DNA of 64,000 nucleotides from Sorex araneus (lineage: Eukaryota; Chordata; Mammalia; Eulipotyphla; Soricidae): positions 13,273,995 to 13,337,994 of the forward strand of contig NC_073312.1 of the NCBI RefSeq assembly GCF_027595985.1, written 5' to 3'. Below the pieces are notes generated by a model that searched no databases, was not told the DNA's origin, and saw only the letters and a list, made by a program, of their open reading frames with translations. The translations under genes and the position numbers were made by a program. This document shows positions 53,297 to 64,000 of this stretch, in pieces. Within the stretch, counting starts at the first letter, position 1; every line of letters begins with the position of its first letter.

Positions 53297-54110
53297 GGTT
53301 TGTAATCAGCTTTGTGTGGAGCTGAAGACCAGGAGAGCAAGGACATCGGGATCGGGTTTATGCCCTTATTTAGTCCAGCTTGGGAAGATCTTGAGCTTGT
53401 TCTTTCCCCTTCTGTGGCAGATGCGTGGGTCCAGGTGACATCCAGAACTTAACAAAACACCTACTGGCTAGGACTCATAAGAATCCTTCTTTCATTGATT
53501 TCTGCTGGTGAACATTTACATTTGTGCTCTGTTTCTTTCTGCTCTCACACAATTCTTGTGTGGGAGGCTGGAAAGGTATTATTTTCCCTTATTAAAACCA
53601 AGAACAAAAGCCGGCTGGTAAGAAATTGTGGTGTCTGGTAAGTTTCCATTGAAAGTAGCCAGAGCTAAATTCTACTGGAAAACTCCATGGTAGAGTTAGT
53701 CCCTTCAGGGGTGAGCGAGATGCAGTATTTATATACCATTTCCTGCCACCCATCTGGCAATTTATATTTTTCTTTCTTCTGCTGTGTTATGCACATCTGG
53801 GGGCTGGGGAGCGGTCTCAGGAGGCCAGAAGGACTCTCAAGCAAAGTCACATGGGTTCTGGGACTTGGCAGAAGGAAGTGACCAGTGAGGGAGTATGTTT
53901 GAGTGGCCACCCCCAGCAGCTACTCCAATCTCCTCAGGAGACTGGATGCTTTCCTCACTTTCACCTGCAAACAAATCTGTGGAATTTAGTGTTCCAGGTA
54001 GGATTCTGCTACTTGGACCCCAGTCAGGATTCGAAGATCTGGTGATAGAAATATGGTTAGTGAAACAATGCCCACCCCCCCACCTCTCCACCCACCCCAG
54101 CCAAAAAACC
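53297..54110. other. Unique DNA
   Basis: No repeat or exon supported. Confidence 0.4.
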
Positions 54111-54114
54111 AAAA

Positions 54115-54490
54115 ACGACATTCACATCTTAATCCCTGAAGTGCATGACTGTGTTACCTCACAGTTACAGGGGCAAAAACTTTGCAGGTGTGAACAAGTT
54201 GTGGATGTTTCCATGAGAAGATTATCCTGGCCAACCCACGAGGGTCTGATATAATTATAAGGAGCCTAATTAAAGAGCACAGGAAGTCAGAAGAGAACAA
54301 AGACATTATGCAGCTAACTTAGAAGAGGGAGGAAGGGGCCAAGGGCCAAAGGATGTGGGCTGTCTCTAGAAATCAGAAAAGGCAAGAACATAGATTCTGC
54401 CCAGAGCATCCAGAAGAAGCACCACCATATCAACACCCTGCATTAGATGTCTAGTCTAGTCTCCCCAGCACTAGGAAAACAGATTCACAT
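54115..54490 (+). mobile_element. MLT1-type MaLR LTR relic
   Basis: TTACCTCACAGTTACAGGG, ACTTTGCAGGTGTGAACAAG, GAGAAGATTATCCTGGCC, CAAAGGATGTGGGCTG and GCATCCAGAAGAAGCACC follow the MLT1 LTR consensus in order. Confidence 0.75.
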
Positions 54491-54892
54491 AAGCTTACTA
54501 ACCTGGGGGTCATCTGTTTCGGCCATGATTGAAAACTAACACAAAGAGATTGGGTGTTGGGTAGGTGAACGTCAGGGTCTCGGGCAAATGTGTATGAAGT
54601 AGCTCAACTTGTGGCAAAAGGAAAATCTTGAATGTTCTCCCATCCCCCTTTCCAATCTCAGGAATTGGAAAACAAAGCCACTTCCCAATCTCAGGAATCA
54701 GCATCAGTTTTTTACCAGCTTGGGCATAATGCTTGGACTTCCCCTCAACCACTAACCTTTGCACTCTGCCTATGAATTCTGCTGACTCTGACGACGAGAT
54801 CAAGGACCAAATCCAAACCCATCTAAAGGTGTCTGCAGCCCATCCAGCCTGCGTCTTCCCCTCCTCAACACTGGCTTCTTAAACTATGGGTC

Positions 54893-55158
54893 ACTAAATG
54901 TGTGTGTGCACATGTGCGTGTGTGCATGCGTGCGTGCATGTGTGCTTGTGAGTGAGTGTACATGTGTATGTGTGAGTGTGTGTATGTGTGTGTGAGTGTG
55001 TATGTATGTGTATGAGTGTGTGTATTTGTATGTGAGTATATGTGTATATGTGTGGAGTGTGTAAGTGTATGTGTATATATGTGTGAGTGTGTATATGTGT
55101 ATGTGTATATGTTACTTTGTGTGTGAGAGTGTGTGTGTGTGTGTGTATGTGTATAGTG
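54893..55158. repeat. Imperfect (TG)n array
   Basis: 265 bp of TGTG with CA, TA and AG interruptions. The long open frames on the opposite strand are artefacts. Confidence 0.95.
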
Positions 55159-55599
55159 GAAGGGCCACAAAAAACAGGAATAGTCAAAGGTCTCTCTCTT
55201 CTGCAATGACACACGCAATGACAAAAACTAATTCAAAATCATCACGAATCCCAGGCATCTCTGGCAACATGCACTTAGGTTGTATTTCTCGGGTGTAAAG
55301 GGTTGTAAGTGAAAAGCGAACGCCCTGCCTGAGACCTTCCCTGCCATAACTACCTAGCTGGGCTCCATGCTCTCTCTCTCCATCTCCAGAGTATCCTTCA
55401 CCGTCGTTCACTGGGGCCTGGGGCCTGGCAGCTCGAATCCCTCCAGCGAATATCCATAGAGAGCTAATGAAATCCCAGGAGTCTGTTACTTGGTGGTGAC
55501 AGGGCCTGCCTGGCCCTGACGTTCCTCCTTCCCCAGCGTCCTGCTCTGGCTTCTTCATCTTTCTCAAACATGCCCAAGTGGTAGCTGCTTCCGGGCCTT

Positions 55600-55910
55600 T
55601 GTATTTGCAGCTTCTATCTAGAATCTTCCTGCCTACAGAGCCCTCTCACTCCCTTGACTTGAGTTTCTGCTCAGATAGAGCCTTGCCCCGCCATTCCACT
55701 GCACTTAACCTGCCTCGCCCTCCTGTCCCTCTTCTGAGCTCATTATCTTACTTTCTCTTTTTTTCATAATGCTTCTCACTAAATGGAATCTGATTACTCA
55801 TCCTCTCCACTAAAATAAAAACTCCACGAAGACTCAGATGTTTTTGCTGCTTGCTCTATCCCCTGTGTCAACTGCACTGTCCAATTAATTCATATTTGTT
55901 GGTTAAAAAA
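55600..55910 (+). repeat. L2-like LINE 3' end
   Basis: GAGTTTCTGCTCAGATAG, AAATAAAAACTCCACGAAG and GCACTGTCCAATTAATTCAT keep the L2 3' order. Confidence 0.65.
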
Positions 55911-56375
55911 TATATATGTATAGATGTACTTACATATTACAACACATAGAAAAGGAAATACTACAAAAATTAAAATATGTGTTTGAATTAATCTTATCTA
56001 TATATGATTAATTTCTCCTCAAGCTGTATCCCAGATTGTCGAGATTAGCTGTGGCTTCTCACGTAGGTGTACTTTACCCAGAACACAAATGAATGCACTT
56101 GGCATCACCACCCACGGATTCTCTGTCTTTGCGGAGAGACAAATTGGCCTCCAGCTCCCACGATTCCTGGCATACATTAGAAGAGGCCTCGTGAAGTGAA
56201 GCAACTATAATTTCACTGACAGGACCATCTTCCATGGCTGCCCTTTCACTCACAAATGAATCATTTCACCTTCAAAGAGAGAGAGACCTTGTTCCCCTTG
56301 GAGATGTAGGTGTGAGGTGCTGTCTACTCACTGGAAACTCTTACCTGCAATCCACACCATGATCTCATACCCCCA
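55911..56375. other. Unique intergenic DNA
   Basis: Nothing recognised. Confidence 0.4.
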
Positions 56376-56377
56376 CC

Positions 56378-56523
56378 TCCTGGTTTTTGTGGGGTTTTGC
56401 TCCTGGCTCTGAGCTCAGGAATCATTCCTGGCACCATAGGTGGGGGGACCATAGGTGGTGCTGGGGATCGAACTTGCCACATGCAAGGCAAGTGTCTTAG
56501 CCCTGTGCTAGCCATCTAGTTCC
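56378..56523 (-). repeat. Diverged SOR-type SINE
   Basis: CTCAGGAATCATTCCTGGC, GGGGATCGAACTTGCC and a CTGTGCTAGCCATC head, with a small internal duplication of GGACCATAGGTGG. Confidence 0.8.
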
Positions 56524-56544
56524 AGCCTCCTGACTTTTAAAATA

Positions 56545-56700
56545 GCCATCCTGTGGCTGGAAGACAGTACATGGTTGGCACGAGCCTAGCCCAGGTTTCA
56601 TCCCCGGTCCCACACGATCTCCCAGGCGCTGGGTCCCAAAGCCCCCTGAGCACCATCCAGAGCGACCTTAGAGCCTTCAGCACCATCGTGGAGGCCCAGG
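56545..56700 (+). repeat. Diverged SOR-type SINE
   Basis: GGCTGGAAGACAGTACATGG head and CCCAGGTTTCATCCCC B-box region. Confidence 0.65.
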
Positions 56701-56988
56701 GAGTTCCTGGCACCATAGGCCCATAAGCTGTAACTGAGTCTGAAGTTTGCATTGAACTGGGCACCTGTGTTTCTCTGGGTATCAAAACAGCCAGCAGGGT
56801 CCCCGGAAGTTCTGTCCTTTCCTCACCTTCCCAGGAACTGGACAGGTCAGCTCCGGGACTCAGCCACATTCTTCCTCTCCTCCCTGTGGAAAACCATTTC
56901 CTCTGAGTCTTTCCTGTAGATTAGAACCCACCTACTCTTTTGTTACCTGCCTTCCCAATATCCTTTCTGCAGTCTGAAATGTTTACTA

Positions 56989-57195
56989 TGGGGCTGGAGT
57001 GATAGCACAGAGGGTACGGCGTTTGTCTTGCACGCGGTTGACCCGGGTTCGAATCCCAGAATCCCATATGGTCTCCCGAGCACCGCCAGGAGTAATTTCT
57101 GAGTGCATGAGCCAGGAGTGGCCCCTGTGCATTGCCAGGTGTGACCCAAAATGCAAAATAAAATAAAATAAAATAAAATAAAATAAAATAAAATA
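56989..57195 (+). repeat. Short-form SOR SINE with TSD and AAAAT tail
   Basis: GGGGCTGGAGTGATAGCACAG head, GGTTCGAATCCCAG B box, (AAAAT)n tail. AAATGTTTACTA flanks it at 56977-56988 and 57196-57207. Confidence 0.97.
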
Positions 57196-57466
57196 AAATG
57201 TTTACTAGGTCAAACTAGTTTGAAAAACACAATTGAAACTTTCCGCTGGGATTCTGTGTGCCAGGCATTTGCTAATAGCTCGGCTCTCTTTATTTGTGCT
57301 TCCCAAGACTCCTGGAGCTAGAACCATTGTGTAGGTTCCAATGCAAGGCTCTTTCCATTTTGAGATGGAGAAATAGTGAATTTGGGAGTGTGAGAGATTC
57401 CTCAAATCTTACAACTTGGAAGTACCCATGCTGGGGTCAGAATGGGGCAGTTTGCTCTGGAGTCTT

Positions 57467-57635
57467 TTTAAACTTTTTTGGTCACACCCAGCGATGCTCA
57501 GGGGTTACTCCTGGCTCTGCACTCAGGAATTACTCCTGGAAGTGCTCGGGGGACCATATGGAATGCTGGGGACTGAACCCTGGTGAGCTTTGTGCAAGGC
57601 AAATGCCCTACTCAGTGTGCTATCACTCTGGCCCA
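57467..57635 (-). repeat. Short-form SOR SINE
   Basis: GGTCACACCCAGCGATGC, GGGGTTACTCCTGGCTCTGC, head GTGCTATCACTCTGGCCC. Short flanking repeat GCTCTGGA on both sides. Confidence 0.93.
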
Positions 57636-57639
57636 GCTC

Positions 57640-58850
57640 TGGAATATTTGTTTATAACTAGCTCGATAGGGAAACAAGACAGTGCTCATTCTCGTGGCAC
57701 TGTTATTTGAATTATCCAACTTTTTGCATTTAGACTTTTTCAATGTCTCCAGCTTATTTCTGAAGTGTCTGGGGCTGGAAGCACCCTTGAATAAACTTTT
57801 GCCATGCCATCTGGGTGGCCCAAAAGATTGAAAGTGTTGACATACAGTAATCCATACGATACAGGCCTATTTTTGGAAACTTTATTTTTAACCCTGCAAA
57901 AAAAATTTTTCGAAAGATGTTGCTCACAAGACTCTTGAAGAAAGACTTTAGCAGCTCATACCAGCAAAGTAAACACCAAATCAAGCCATGGACAATGTTC
58001 TTTAAATATGTTTGCTGAGGCTAAGGGGCAAATAGTTTGTGCTGAATCTGAATAAACCCCACAAATGTAATGTGTTGAAAGAGGCTTTTCCCCCCCAAGT
58101 GTTTCATATCTTTTTGGGTATAAACGATCCCCATGCTTTAGCAATTTATAAATATTTGTGCAATTAATAGACGCTGGCAAATGTCTCCAGAGGAAAGCAG
58201 GCTTGATAACGCCAAGCGAAATTGTAATTAGCGACACCAAAGAAAAGGAATTTGTCTCTTTCATCTCCGTGCTTGAAAACTGTCAGCACTTCAGACAGCT
58301 GGAAACTTCAGAAGAGATAATTTGCAGAAGCTGATTTTGCTAAGCTTTTAAGAGATGGCCCTAGACCCTAGCATACAAAAACATGTTGACTTGGGAATGA
58401 GTTTTCCTTCCCTGTTTCATATCCATTTAGCACACTGGCATTATGAAAGGTGCCGTAGCGTTCCTCTACGGGGATGTCTGCAGTGCTGCGAAAGGAAGCG
58501 TTTTCCATCGCAGGACCTGCCGAGTACTGTGAGAGTGGGAGAACCGGATCGTGCCATCTTGTCTCGAACTGATTGCCTGAGTTGTTCCAGAGGAAGGCAG
58601 AAGGCTTGAGCCTGCTGACAGCAGTTAGAGAAGGGGGTGCACCTGGCCCTTCACCGCCGGCTCTCCGCTGCTCCGCACCGCCCCCGGCACTTCCCAGCCA
58701 TCCTCCAAGAGGGGCGCTGGGTTTGAAGTTCCGGATTCAGCACCTGCCAGTCTCGGAACATGAGTTTTCTTGCTCTGAGCATATTTGTGCCTTGATTAAT
58801 ATGTTGGGTAGGAAGGCTAGTTAATATGGGGGTAGGAAGGCTAACCAGGA
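57640..58850. other. Repeat-free DNA, possible conserved non-coding element
   Basis: 1.2 kb without recognisable repeats. 57950-58340 has homeodomain-like TAATTA words (for example AAATTGTAATTAGCGAC). Coding is not supported. Confidence 0.3.
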
Positions 58851-58854
58851 ATGG

Positions 58855-59165
58855 TGGACTGAATATTTGTGTTTCCCTGCACTTCCAAGTTCGTTTGTTG
58901 AGAGTTTGGGAGGGGGTGTTTGGGTTTGGGGATCATACCTGGTGTTAGTGAGGATTCAATCTCAGAAGTTCTGGGGGCCACGGGGGTCCCAGGAATTGAG
59001 TCCACCCTCCAGCATGAACTTCAGCCTGTTGAATGGTCTCTCTAAGGCATCTCTGTTAGCTAACCACCACATGGGGTGGTATTAGCAGATGGATCCTTTG
59101 AGGGGGCAATTAGGTCATGAGAGTGATGCCCTCATGAAGAATTCATGCCTTATGCCAGGGACCCC
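58855..59165 (+). mobile_element. MaLR LTR relic split by a SINE
   Basis: The MaLR start at 58855-58905 (GACTGAATATTTGTGTTTCC) resumes at about 59080 (GGCAATTAGGTCATGAGAG, GCCCTCATGAAGAATTCATG). Between them lies a decayed minus-orientation SINE (GGGATCATACCTGGTGTTAG, GGTCTCTCTAAG). Confidence 0.6.
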
Positions 59166-59169
59166 CACA

Positions 59170-59592
59170 GAGCATTTGCTAGCCCTTTCTCCAGCTCAGG
59201 ACACTCAATGGCCATCTAGCAACCATGACACGAACCTTCACCACACTTGGAGCCTGCCTGAGCTTTCACCTTGGATTTCCCAGCCTGGGAGACATCAGTG
59301 TAGACTGTGAGATCTCCGAGTCTTTGGTGACTTGTTCTAGCAGTCCAAGGGGGTTGAGATCCCAGGTGGACCTGTGGGAGAGGACGGGGCTGGCCCTCTG
59401 GTGGTCCTTCCCAGCTCTCTGATGCAGACCTGCCCCTCGGGCTTCTCTGAAGGGACTTTACTGAGAGAGCACGTTTCTCAGCACTCTGTAGTCATGTTTG
59501 ATCAGCAAAAAATTCCTACTCTCTACATGAACATGCTACACTATCAGAGGGCTAGGGTGGGATGTAGGAATCTGCTTCATGAACTGACCATC
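59170..59592. other. Unique intergenic DNA
   Basis: Nothing recognised. Confidence 0.4.
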
Positions 59593-59602
59593 CAGAATTC
59601 TT

Positions 59603-60026
59603 TTTTTAAAAGAAAAATTTTTTTATGAATCACCGTGAGATACAGTTACAGACTTATGAACTTTCATGATTACATTTCAGTCGTACAATGATTGAGTACC
59701 CATCTCTCCACCAGTGCCTATTCTTCACTGCCAGTGTTCCCAGTATCCTTCCTGCCACCTTCCCTATTCCCCCCTGCATCTGTGGCAGGCACATTCCCTT
59801 TTACTCTCTCTCTCTTTGGGTGTTAGAGTTTGCAATACGGGTACTAAGTGACCATCATGTTCGGTCCATAGTCTACTTTCAGCACACATGCCCCATCCTG
59901 AGCGATCCCTTCAAGTATCATTTACTTGGTGTTCCCTTCTCTATCTCGGCTGCCTTTTCCCCCAGCATGTGAGGCCGGCTTCCAAGCCATGGAACAATCC
60001 TCCTAGCCCTTATCTCTACTATCCTT
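59603..60026 (-). mobile_element. 5'-truncated L1 3' UTR with TSD
   Basis: The plus strand reads GAATCACCGTGAGATACAG, CACCAGTGCCTATTCTTCAC and GCAATACGGGTACTAAGTG. CAGAATTCTT flanks it at 59593-59602 and 60027-60036. Confidence 0.93.
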
Positions 60027-60312
60027 CAGAATTCTTAACACACCCGAAATCTTGAACATCCCCCAAGGAGCCATTCTCCGTCGAATGAGTTTCATTTCCC
60101 CTTCTCTGCTTCCTCCTCTCAGTCTTACTTGGCTATTGAAATGAAGTGGGTAGTTCCTCTGAAGACACTCAAGAAGAGCAATAGCCCCTTATCCTAGAAG
60201 CAGCCCTGTTCCTTCACTAGAGTGGTGTGTCTTCTTACTCTGGGGTAAGGCCTCATTCCCCTTCTACCATCCTCCCTGATACATAGAAGGACTCATGTTT
60301 TTCCTTTCCATT

Positions 60313-60482
60313 TTTGTTTGTTTGAAGGCCACACCCAGCAATGTGCAGGGGTTACTCCTGGTTCCACACTCAGGAATTAGTCCTGGCAGAGCTCAGTGGA
60401 CCATATGGGCTGCCAGGGACTGAACCCAGTAGGCCGAATATAAGGCAAACACTCCACCGGCTGTAACCATTGCTTTGGTCCC
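60313..60482 (-). repeat. SOR-type SINE
   Basis: AAGGCCACACCCAGCAATG, GGACTGAACCCAGTAGGCC and CATTGCTTTGGTCCC. Confidence 0.88.
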
Positions 60483-60526
60483 TGTGTAGTTGGTCGCATA
60501 AAGTTGGTCTTTAGGGTGATGTAGGA

Positions 60527-60600
60527 TAACATTGGTTTGTCGTTTCTCCCTGGCCGGAGGGAGATTAGGTTTATTGGGTTACACCCATCACAGTGCTCCC
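60527..60600 (-). repeat. Unnamed repeat, copy 2
   Basis: On the minus strand it reads GTAACCCAATAAACCTAATC and CCAATGTTATCC, matching 47712-47780. Confidence 0.6.
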
Positions 60601-60689
60601 GACACTCCCATTCCTCTGTGTTTATCTTTAACCCCTTCTCTGTGCTCTGCTTCCCAAACCAGTCAATCACCTTTATTCCCAAATCAGAT

Positions 60690-61890
60690 TTGTATTTGTA
60701 AGTAGAAATACTGCTTTTATTCTTTCCTTATGTCCTTTTGCATAGTTTACTTCAGAGCTTACTTCATAGTTTACTTTTGCATAGTTTACTTCCTGTGTCC
60801 TTTTTGTATAGACACAGGAAGACAGTTAATGCTATGCTTTTGTAACTTGGGAGTTAATTGACTCCAAATAATATTCACTCCTAAATATCTGCTTTCTCAA
60901 CTTAAGCCTCAGTTGCCAGGCCAAGGGCCATAATAATTAACTATAAGTTAAGAGCACAGTCATGTACAAATTCTGTCACGATCTAAAGAGTAACAATTGG
61001 ATTTGGACCCTGATAGGGTTAGGAGAGACTAATCTGGCCTGAGCACTGTAGTTCTGGGATCTATAGCGAGATGCCCCCAGGAGAGCCACCCTACAAGCTT
61101 AATATGTCTCTTACTATGTCCATGCAAAATGACTACTATTAAGAAGCAGAATTAAGGTGAATGTTTAAATGGTTGTTGGACTAAGGAAAGGAGAAACACA
61201 CTCTTAGATGGCATTTGGCCCTTGAGATCTCCTGGCTGCAGGAGATATTTAGAAGAGCTTCTCCAGAAGGAAGGGCCTTTACATATGTTGATATGCTGCC
61301 TCACCTCTGTGGTTGCTACCCCCAGTGCTTGGAGGTTGGGGCGAGGTGGAGGCTTCGAGATGGAGCACGGAGAGACTAGCATGGGGGACAGGAGGAGATG
61401 GGAATGAAGGGCAGTGTGAGACTGGAATGGGGAGCCGAGAGAGACTGGAACAGGCGCATGGGGAGAATGGAATAAACGGTAAACTGATCACCAACCAGCC
61501 TGGCAGCCCTGACCCCTCCTTCACGCATCTGTTGGAAGTGATGCATGGCCACTGACCACATGGTGGGCGAGAGAGACACCACCACCACCCGCCTCGCTCT
61601 CTTATTTAGTTTGTGATTATACAGGTAATCCCTGAACTTCTGGGAGACTTTGAAAGGCAGACCTAGGAGATAGACCTGTGTGAGTGGAGAGTCCAATGGT
61701 GCGTCTCCGTTCTAGTTTATCCAGAAGCCTCATGCTGACCTTGTATCACCACCACCATTACCATTCTCATCACCACATTGCCTCCGCTTTCTCCTCCTGA
61801 TCATCACCGTCATCTTTGATGAGCAACCCTTGGTTGTTTTGTGTCACAGGTTGGGAGACGTACTTCACAAACACATTCTCTTTTCGTCTT
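60690..61890. other. Unique intergenic DNA
   Basis: Short direct repeat of CATAGTTTACTTC words near 60740-60800. No exon supported; CASP7 was looked for and not found. Confidence 0.4.
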
Positions 61891-61894
61891 CAGG

Positions 61895-62030
61895 CTACTA
61901 TCTTCATGTTGGGATAAGAAAACCGAGCACTAGGCTGAGGCTACCTGAGTATTCAATAGCTTTCTGCCAGGACTATGGTTAGAACTCAGAGTCAGATTTC
62001 TAAATACTGATTATTCAAAGCACCTCTTCT
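61895..62030 (-). repeat. MIR
   Basis: CTTCATGTTGGGATAAGAAAA then GAGCACTAGGCTGAGGC is the reverse of the MIR core. Confidence 0.65.
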
Positions 62031-62039
62031 GATCCTGCA

Positions 62040-62670
62040 TCTGGAGAAAAAAAGATTGATGTGCTCATTGCAGTATGCCTTAAACAATGCTTAATATAGA
62101 GCTAGCAATTCAGATCAAGCCGGGCAGATTGTTTACACTTCCTCTTCCAAATCCATACTAAACCTCATGTCATCTACGCTGGGTTAGATCATCAAAACTC
62201 CAGTGTTTGACCTTCTATATCTGCACTCATAAATCCATGTGCCACCCACATGTAAATGCTTTGACATAGCTTGATTTTAAATGCTTAGAAACAATATATT
62301 TGAAAATTGTAGTGTGCCATAAATATTTATAGTGACCTATAAACCAAAACTTATGCAAAGTTTACCCATCACATTTGACTTTTGCGCTTTCAAATGTTGA
62401 TCGTGTATTTTCAGAGGGCTATTCAGGCATGAACCTCCCAGCTAATGGAGTTTCCACGTCCACATCAGCACTGTGGTGGTGACTGAGGCTTCCAAACAAG
62501 TCTCTGGTGTCTTTGTGCTAATAATTCATGAATCAAAAAGATTTCTTTGCCCTGTGACCCCAAATACCAGAGCTCAAAGACCCTGAGCCCTACCAAAGAC
62601 TATTTAATAGGTCTGAGGATACCTTGGCAGGGAAAGGGAATAATTTCTCTCAGTGTCCTCTGGATCTCGA
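62040..62670. other. Unique intergenic DNA
   Basis: Nothing recognised. Confidence 0.4.
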
Positions 62671-62675
62671 GTGGG

Positions 62676-62742
62676 TGGGACCCGCTCGAGCAAATCGAAG
62701 ATTAATGGGACGACCAGTGACACAAGTGACAAGTACTCTGGG
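62676..62742 (+). repeat. Long-form SOR SINE, tail fragment
   Basis: GACCCGCTCGAGCAAATCG then ACGACCAGTGACACAAGTGAC. Confidence 0.85.
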
Positions 62743-63129
62743 TCCGTGGACAGGTGGAGAGAGATTCATTCTGTGGCTTCAATGCAAAACAGCTGCCAAT
62801 GAAAGCATGCAAGGACCGCTCTCTTAGTTCTCTGTTTATGAGGATATTTTAAAGGCTGTGATTCTCATTTGCTGACACTTGGAAAACATAAAACAATTGT
62901 ATCATCTCACTCAGCACAAAGCTCATTTAAGATGTAGAAGAGCATAGAAAATGGATTATATTAATGAAGGGCAGTGCTTTATTTCTAAACAGGATTCTCC
63001 TAAAGGCCGAGATGCTTGAAAACATGTCTTCTGTGAATGCTCCAAAACATTGTGTTCTTTCACTAACTTTTTCAGTGCCTACTACATGGTCTGACCCATG
63101 TTCAGGGTCAAGGGGAGATGAACATATAA

Positions 63130-63166
63130 GCAATTGATCCCAGGGTCAGAGAGATTGTACAAGGGG

Positions 63167-63208
<42 letters not shown>

Positions 63209-63380
63209 CACCACATCTTCGGAGACCTGTTTGGGGTCTGTGGTCATCCAAACTCTGGGAGACTGACATGGCCTGAGGAAACCTTGCATGAAGCTGACCC
63301 CGGTTTGATCCCTGGCACCACTGGTACCTTGAGTATTGTCAGATGTGGGCTGGGTCATCCCTGTGACTGCAGGAATTGAG
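63130..63380 (+). repeat. Diverged SOR-type SINE with internal (CA)n
   Basis: GGTCAGAGAGATTGTACAAG head and GACCCCGGTTTGATCCCTGGC B box are separated by (CA) units at 63170-63205 and extra sequence. Confidence 0.65.
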
Positions 63381-63770
63381 CAGAATTGTATCTTTGGGTC
63401 TTTACATTGAACAGGGCCCCAGTTGGCTGTCAATTGCCAGGTGAAGGCTCCTGAGACTGCTTGGGAGTGCCCACATCCTCACTCTCCCCCAAAAATCCAA
63501 CTGGGGATCCAAAAATCCTCCAGCGCCTCCCCCTGGCCCACTGTGGGCCAGAGAAGAACCACAAGAGGAAAATCGAGGATGAAGGCTGTGTTTGTCGGAA
63601 GACAGGACACAATCTCTGGTTACCTTGTTGCAGAAGAGGCCACAGAACATTCCAGATGTAGGGCTGCAAGAATCCAAAAGGTTAATTCTGCTATTAGCAC
63701 CCTCCACACTGAGATAAAATTATAATGTGGCCATAGACTCTTCTGCAGATAAAGTTCAAGTGCAAATGCA
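63381..63770. other. Unique intergenic DNA
   Basis: Open frames on both strands overlap here but have no splice or start context; not called as genes. Confidence 0.4.
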
Positions 63771-63774
63771 AATT

Positions 63775-63948
63775 AGTTTTGGGGGGAGGTGGGTGGGTTA
63801 CACCGGTGATGCTCAGGAGTTATTCCTGGCTCTGCACTCAGGAATTGCTCTTGGTAGTGCTCAGGGAATCATATGTGATGCCGGGGATGGAACCCAGGTC
63901 AGCCACAGCAAGGCAAGAGCCAACCCACTGTACTATTACCCCAGGCCT
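63775..63948 (-). repeat. SOR-type SINE
   Basis: GGTTACACCGGTGATGCTC, CTGCACTCAGGAATTGCTC, GGATGGAACCCAGGTCAGCC and TGTACTATTACCCCAGG. Confidence 0.9.
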
Positions 63949-64000
63949 CAAGTGTGGATTTTTATCAAGTGGTTTTGGGTGAGGATTCAGATTCTGCATT

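Noticed and set aside
55184..55567. 127-codon minus-strand open frame in unique DNA
   Set aside because: No recognisable domain, no splice context, composition like random G/C-rich DNA.
60377..60682. 101-codon minus-strand open frame
   Set aside because: Composed of SINE sequence and the unnamed repeat shared with 47712-47780.
60000..64000. 3' exons of CASP7, expected 5' of PLEKHS1 by human synteny
   Set aside because: No sequence encoding the caspase C-terminus was found on the minus strand; the gene probably begins beyond the window.

Overview
This is mammalian nuclear DNA, almost certainly from a red-toothed shrew (Sorex, Eulipotyphla). The evidence is dozens of copies of shrew-type tRNA-derived SINEs (SOR-like). 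They have an A box of the form TAGCACAGCGGGT and a B box of the form GGTTCGATTCC. They occur in two forms: a short one ending in GTGTGACCC plus an A-rich tail, and a long one with a CTCTCGGAGAGCC core and a CAGTGA-repeat tail. There are also young, 5'-truncated L1 tails of one family. Older eutherian repeats (MIR, L2, L1M, MLT1/MaLR LTRs, MER5A-like) lie between them. No bacterial, plasmid or CRISPR feature is present.

One protein-coding gene is supported. PLEKHS1 (pleckstrin homology domain-containing S1, human C10orf81) lies on the minus strand from the start codon at 45219 to the stop at 24238. Twelve coding exons could be joined by splice sites and reading phase. They give about 481 residues, against about 462 in human. 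The product is a PH-domain adaptor with an N-terminal PH domain (about residues 20-135), a serine-rich linker, a YxxM motif (YMSM, Tyr about 268) of the kind that binds the SH2 domains of PI3K p85, and a conserved C-terminal region. A probable non-coding leader exon ends at 45421, and a poly(A) signal is at 23831-23836. One exon (36588-36743) is divergent and its donor is uncertain.

Layout: 1-23.8 kb is intergenic DNA downstream of PLEKHS1, with SINEs, a twin-primed L1, old L1M/MIR/L2 and unique DNA. 23.8-45.4 kb is PLEKHS1 with repeat-rich introns. 45.4-64 kb is its 5' flank, with nested SINEs, a 500-bp triplet-repeat block, a full L1 insertion with target-site duplication, an inverted pair of endogenous-retrovirus LTRs, MLT1/L2 relics and unique stretches. 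In human, CASP7 lies 5' and DCLRE1A 3' of PLEKHS1. I found no exon of either here.

Most open reading frames in the window are SINE, L1 or simple-repeat artefacts. I found no clear new biological system. The best leads are the SINE family with a CAGTGA-repeat tail instead of poly(A), a TSD-flanked retroposon at 21.2-21.8 kb built from a non-L1 body and an L1-like tail, and the inverted LTR pair at 50-52 kb.
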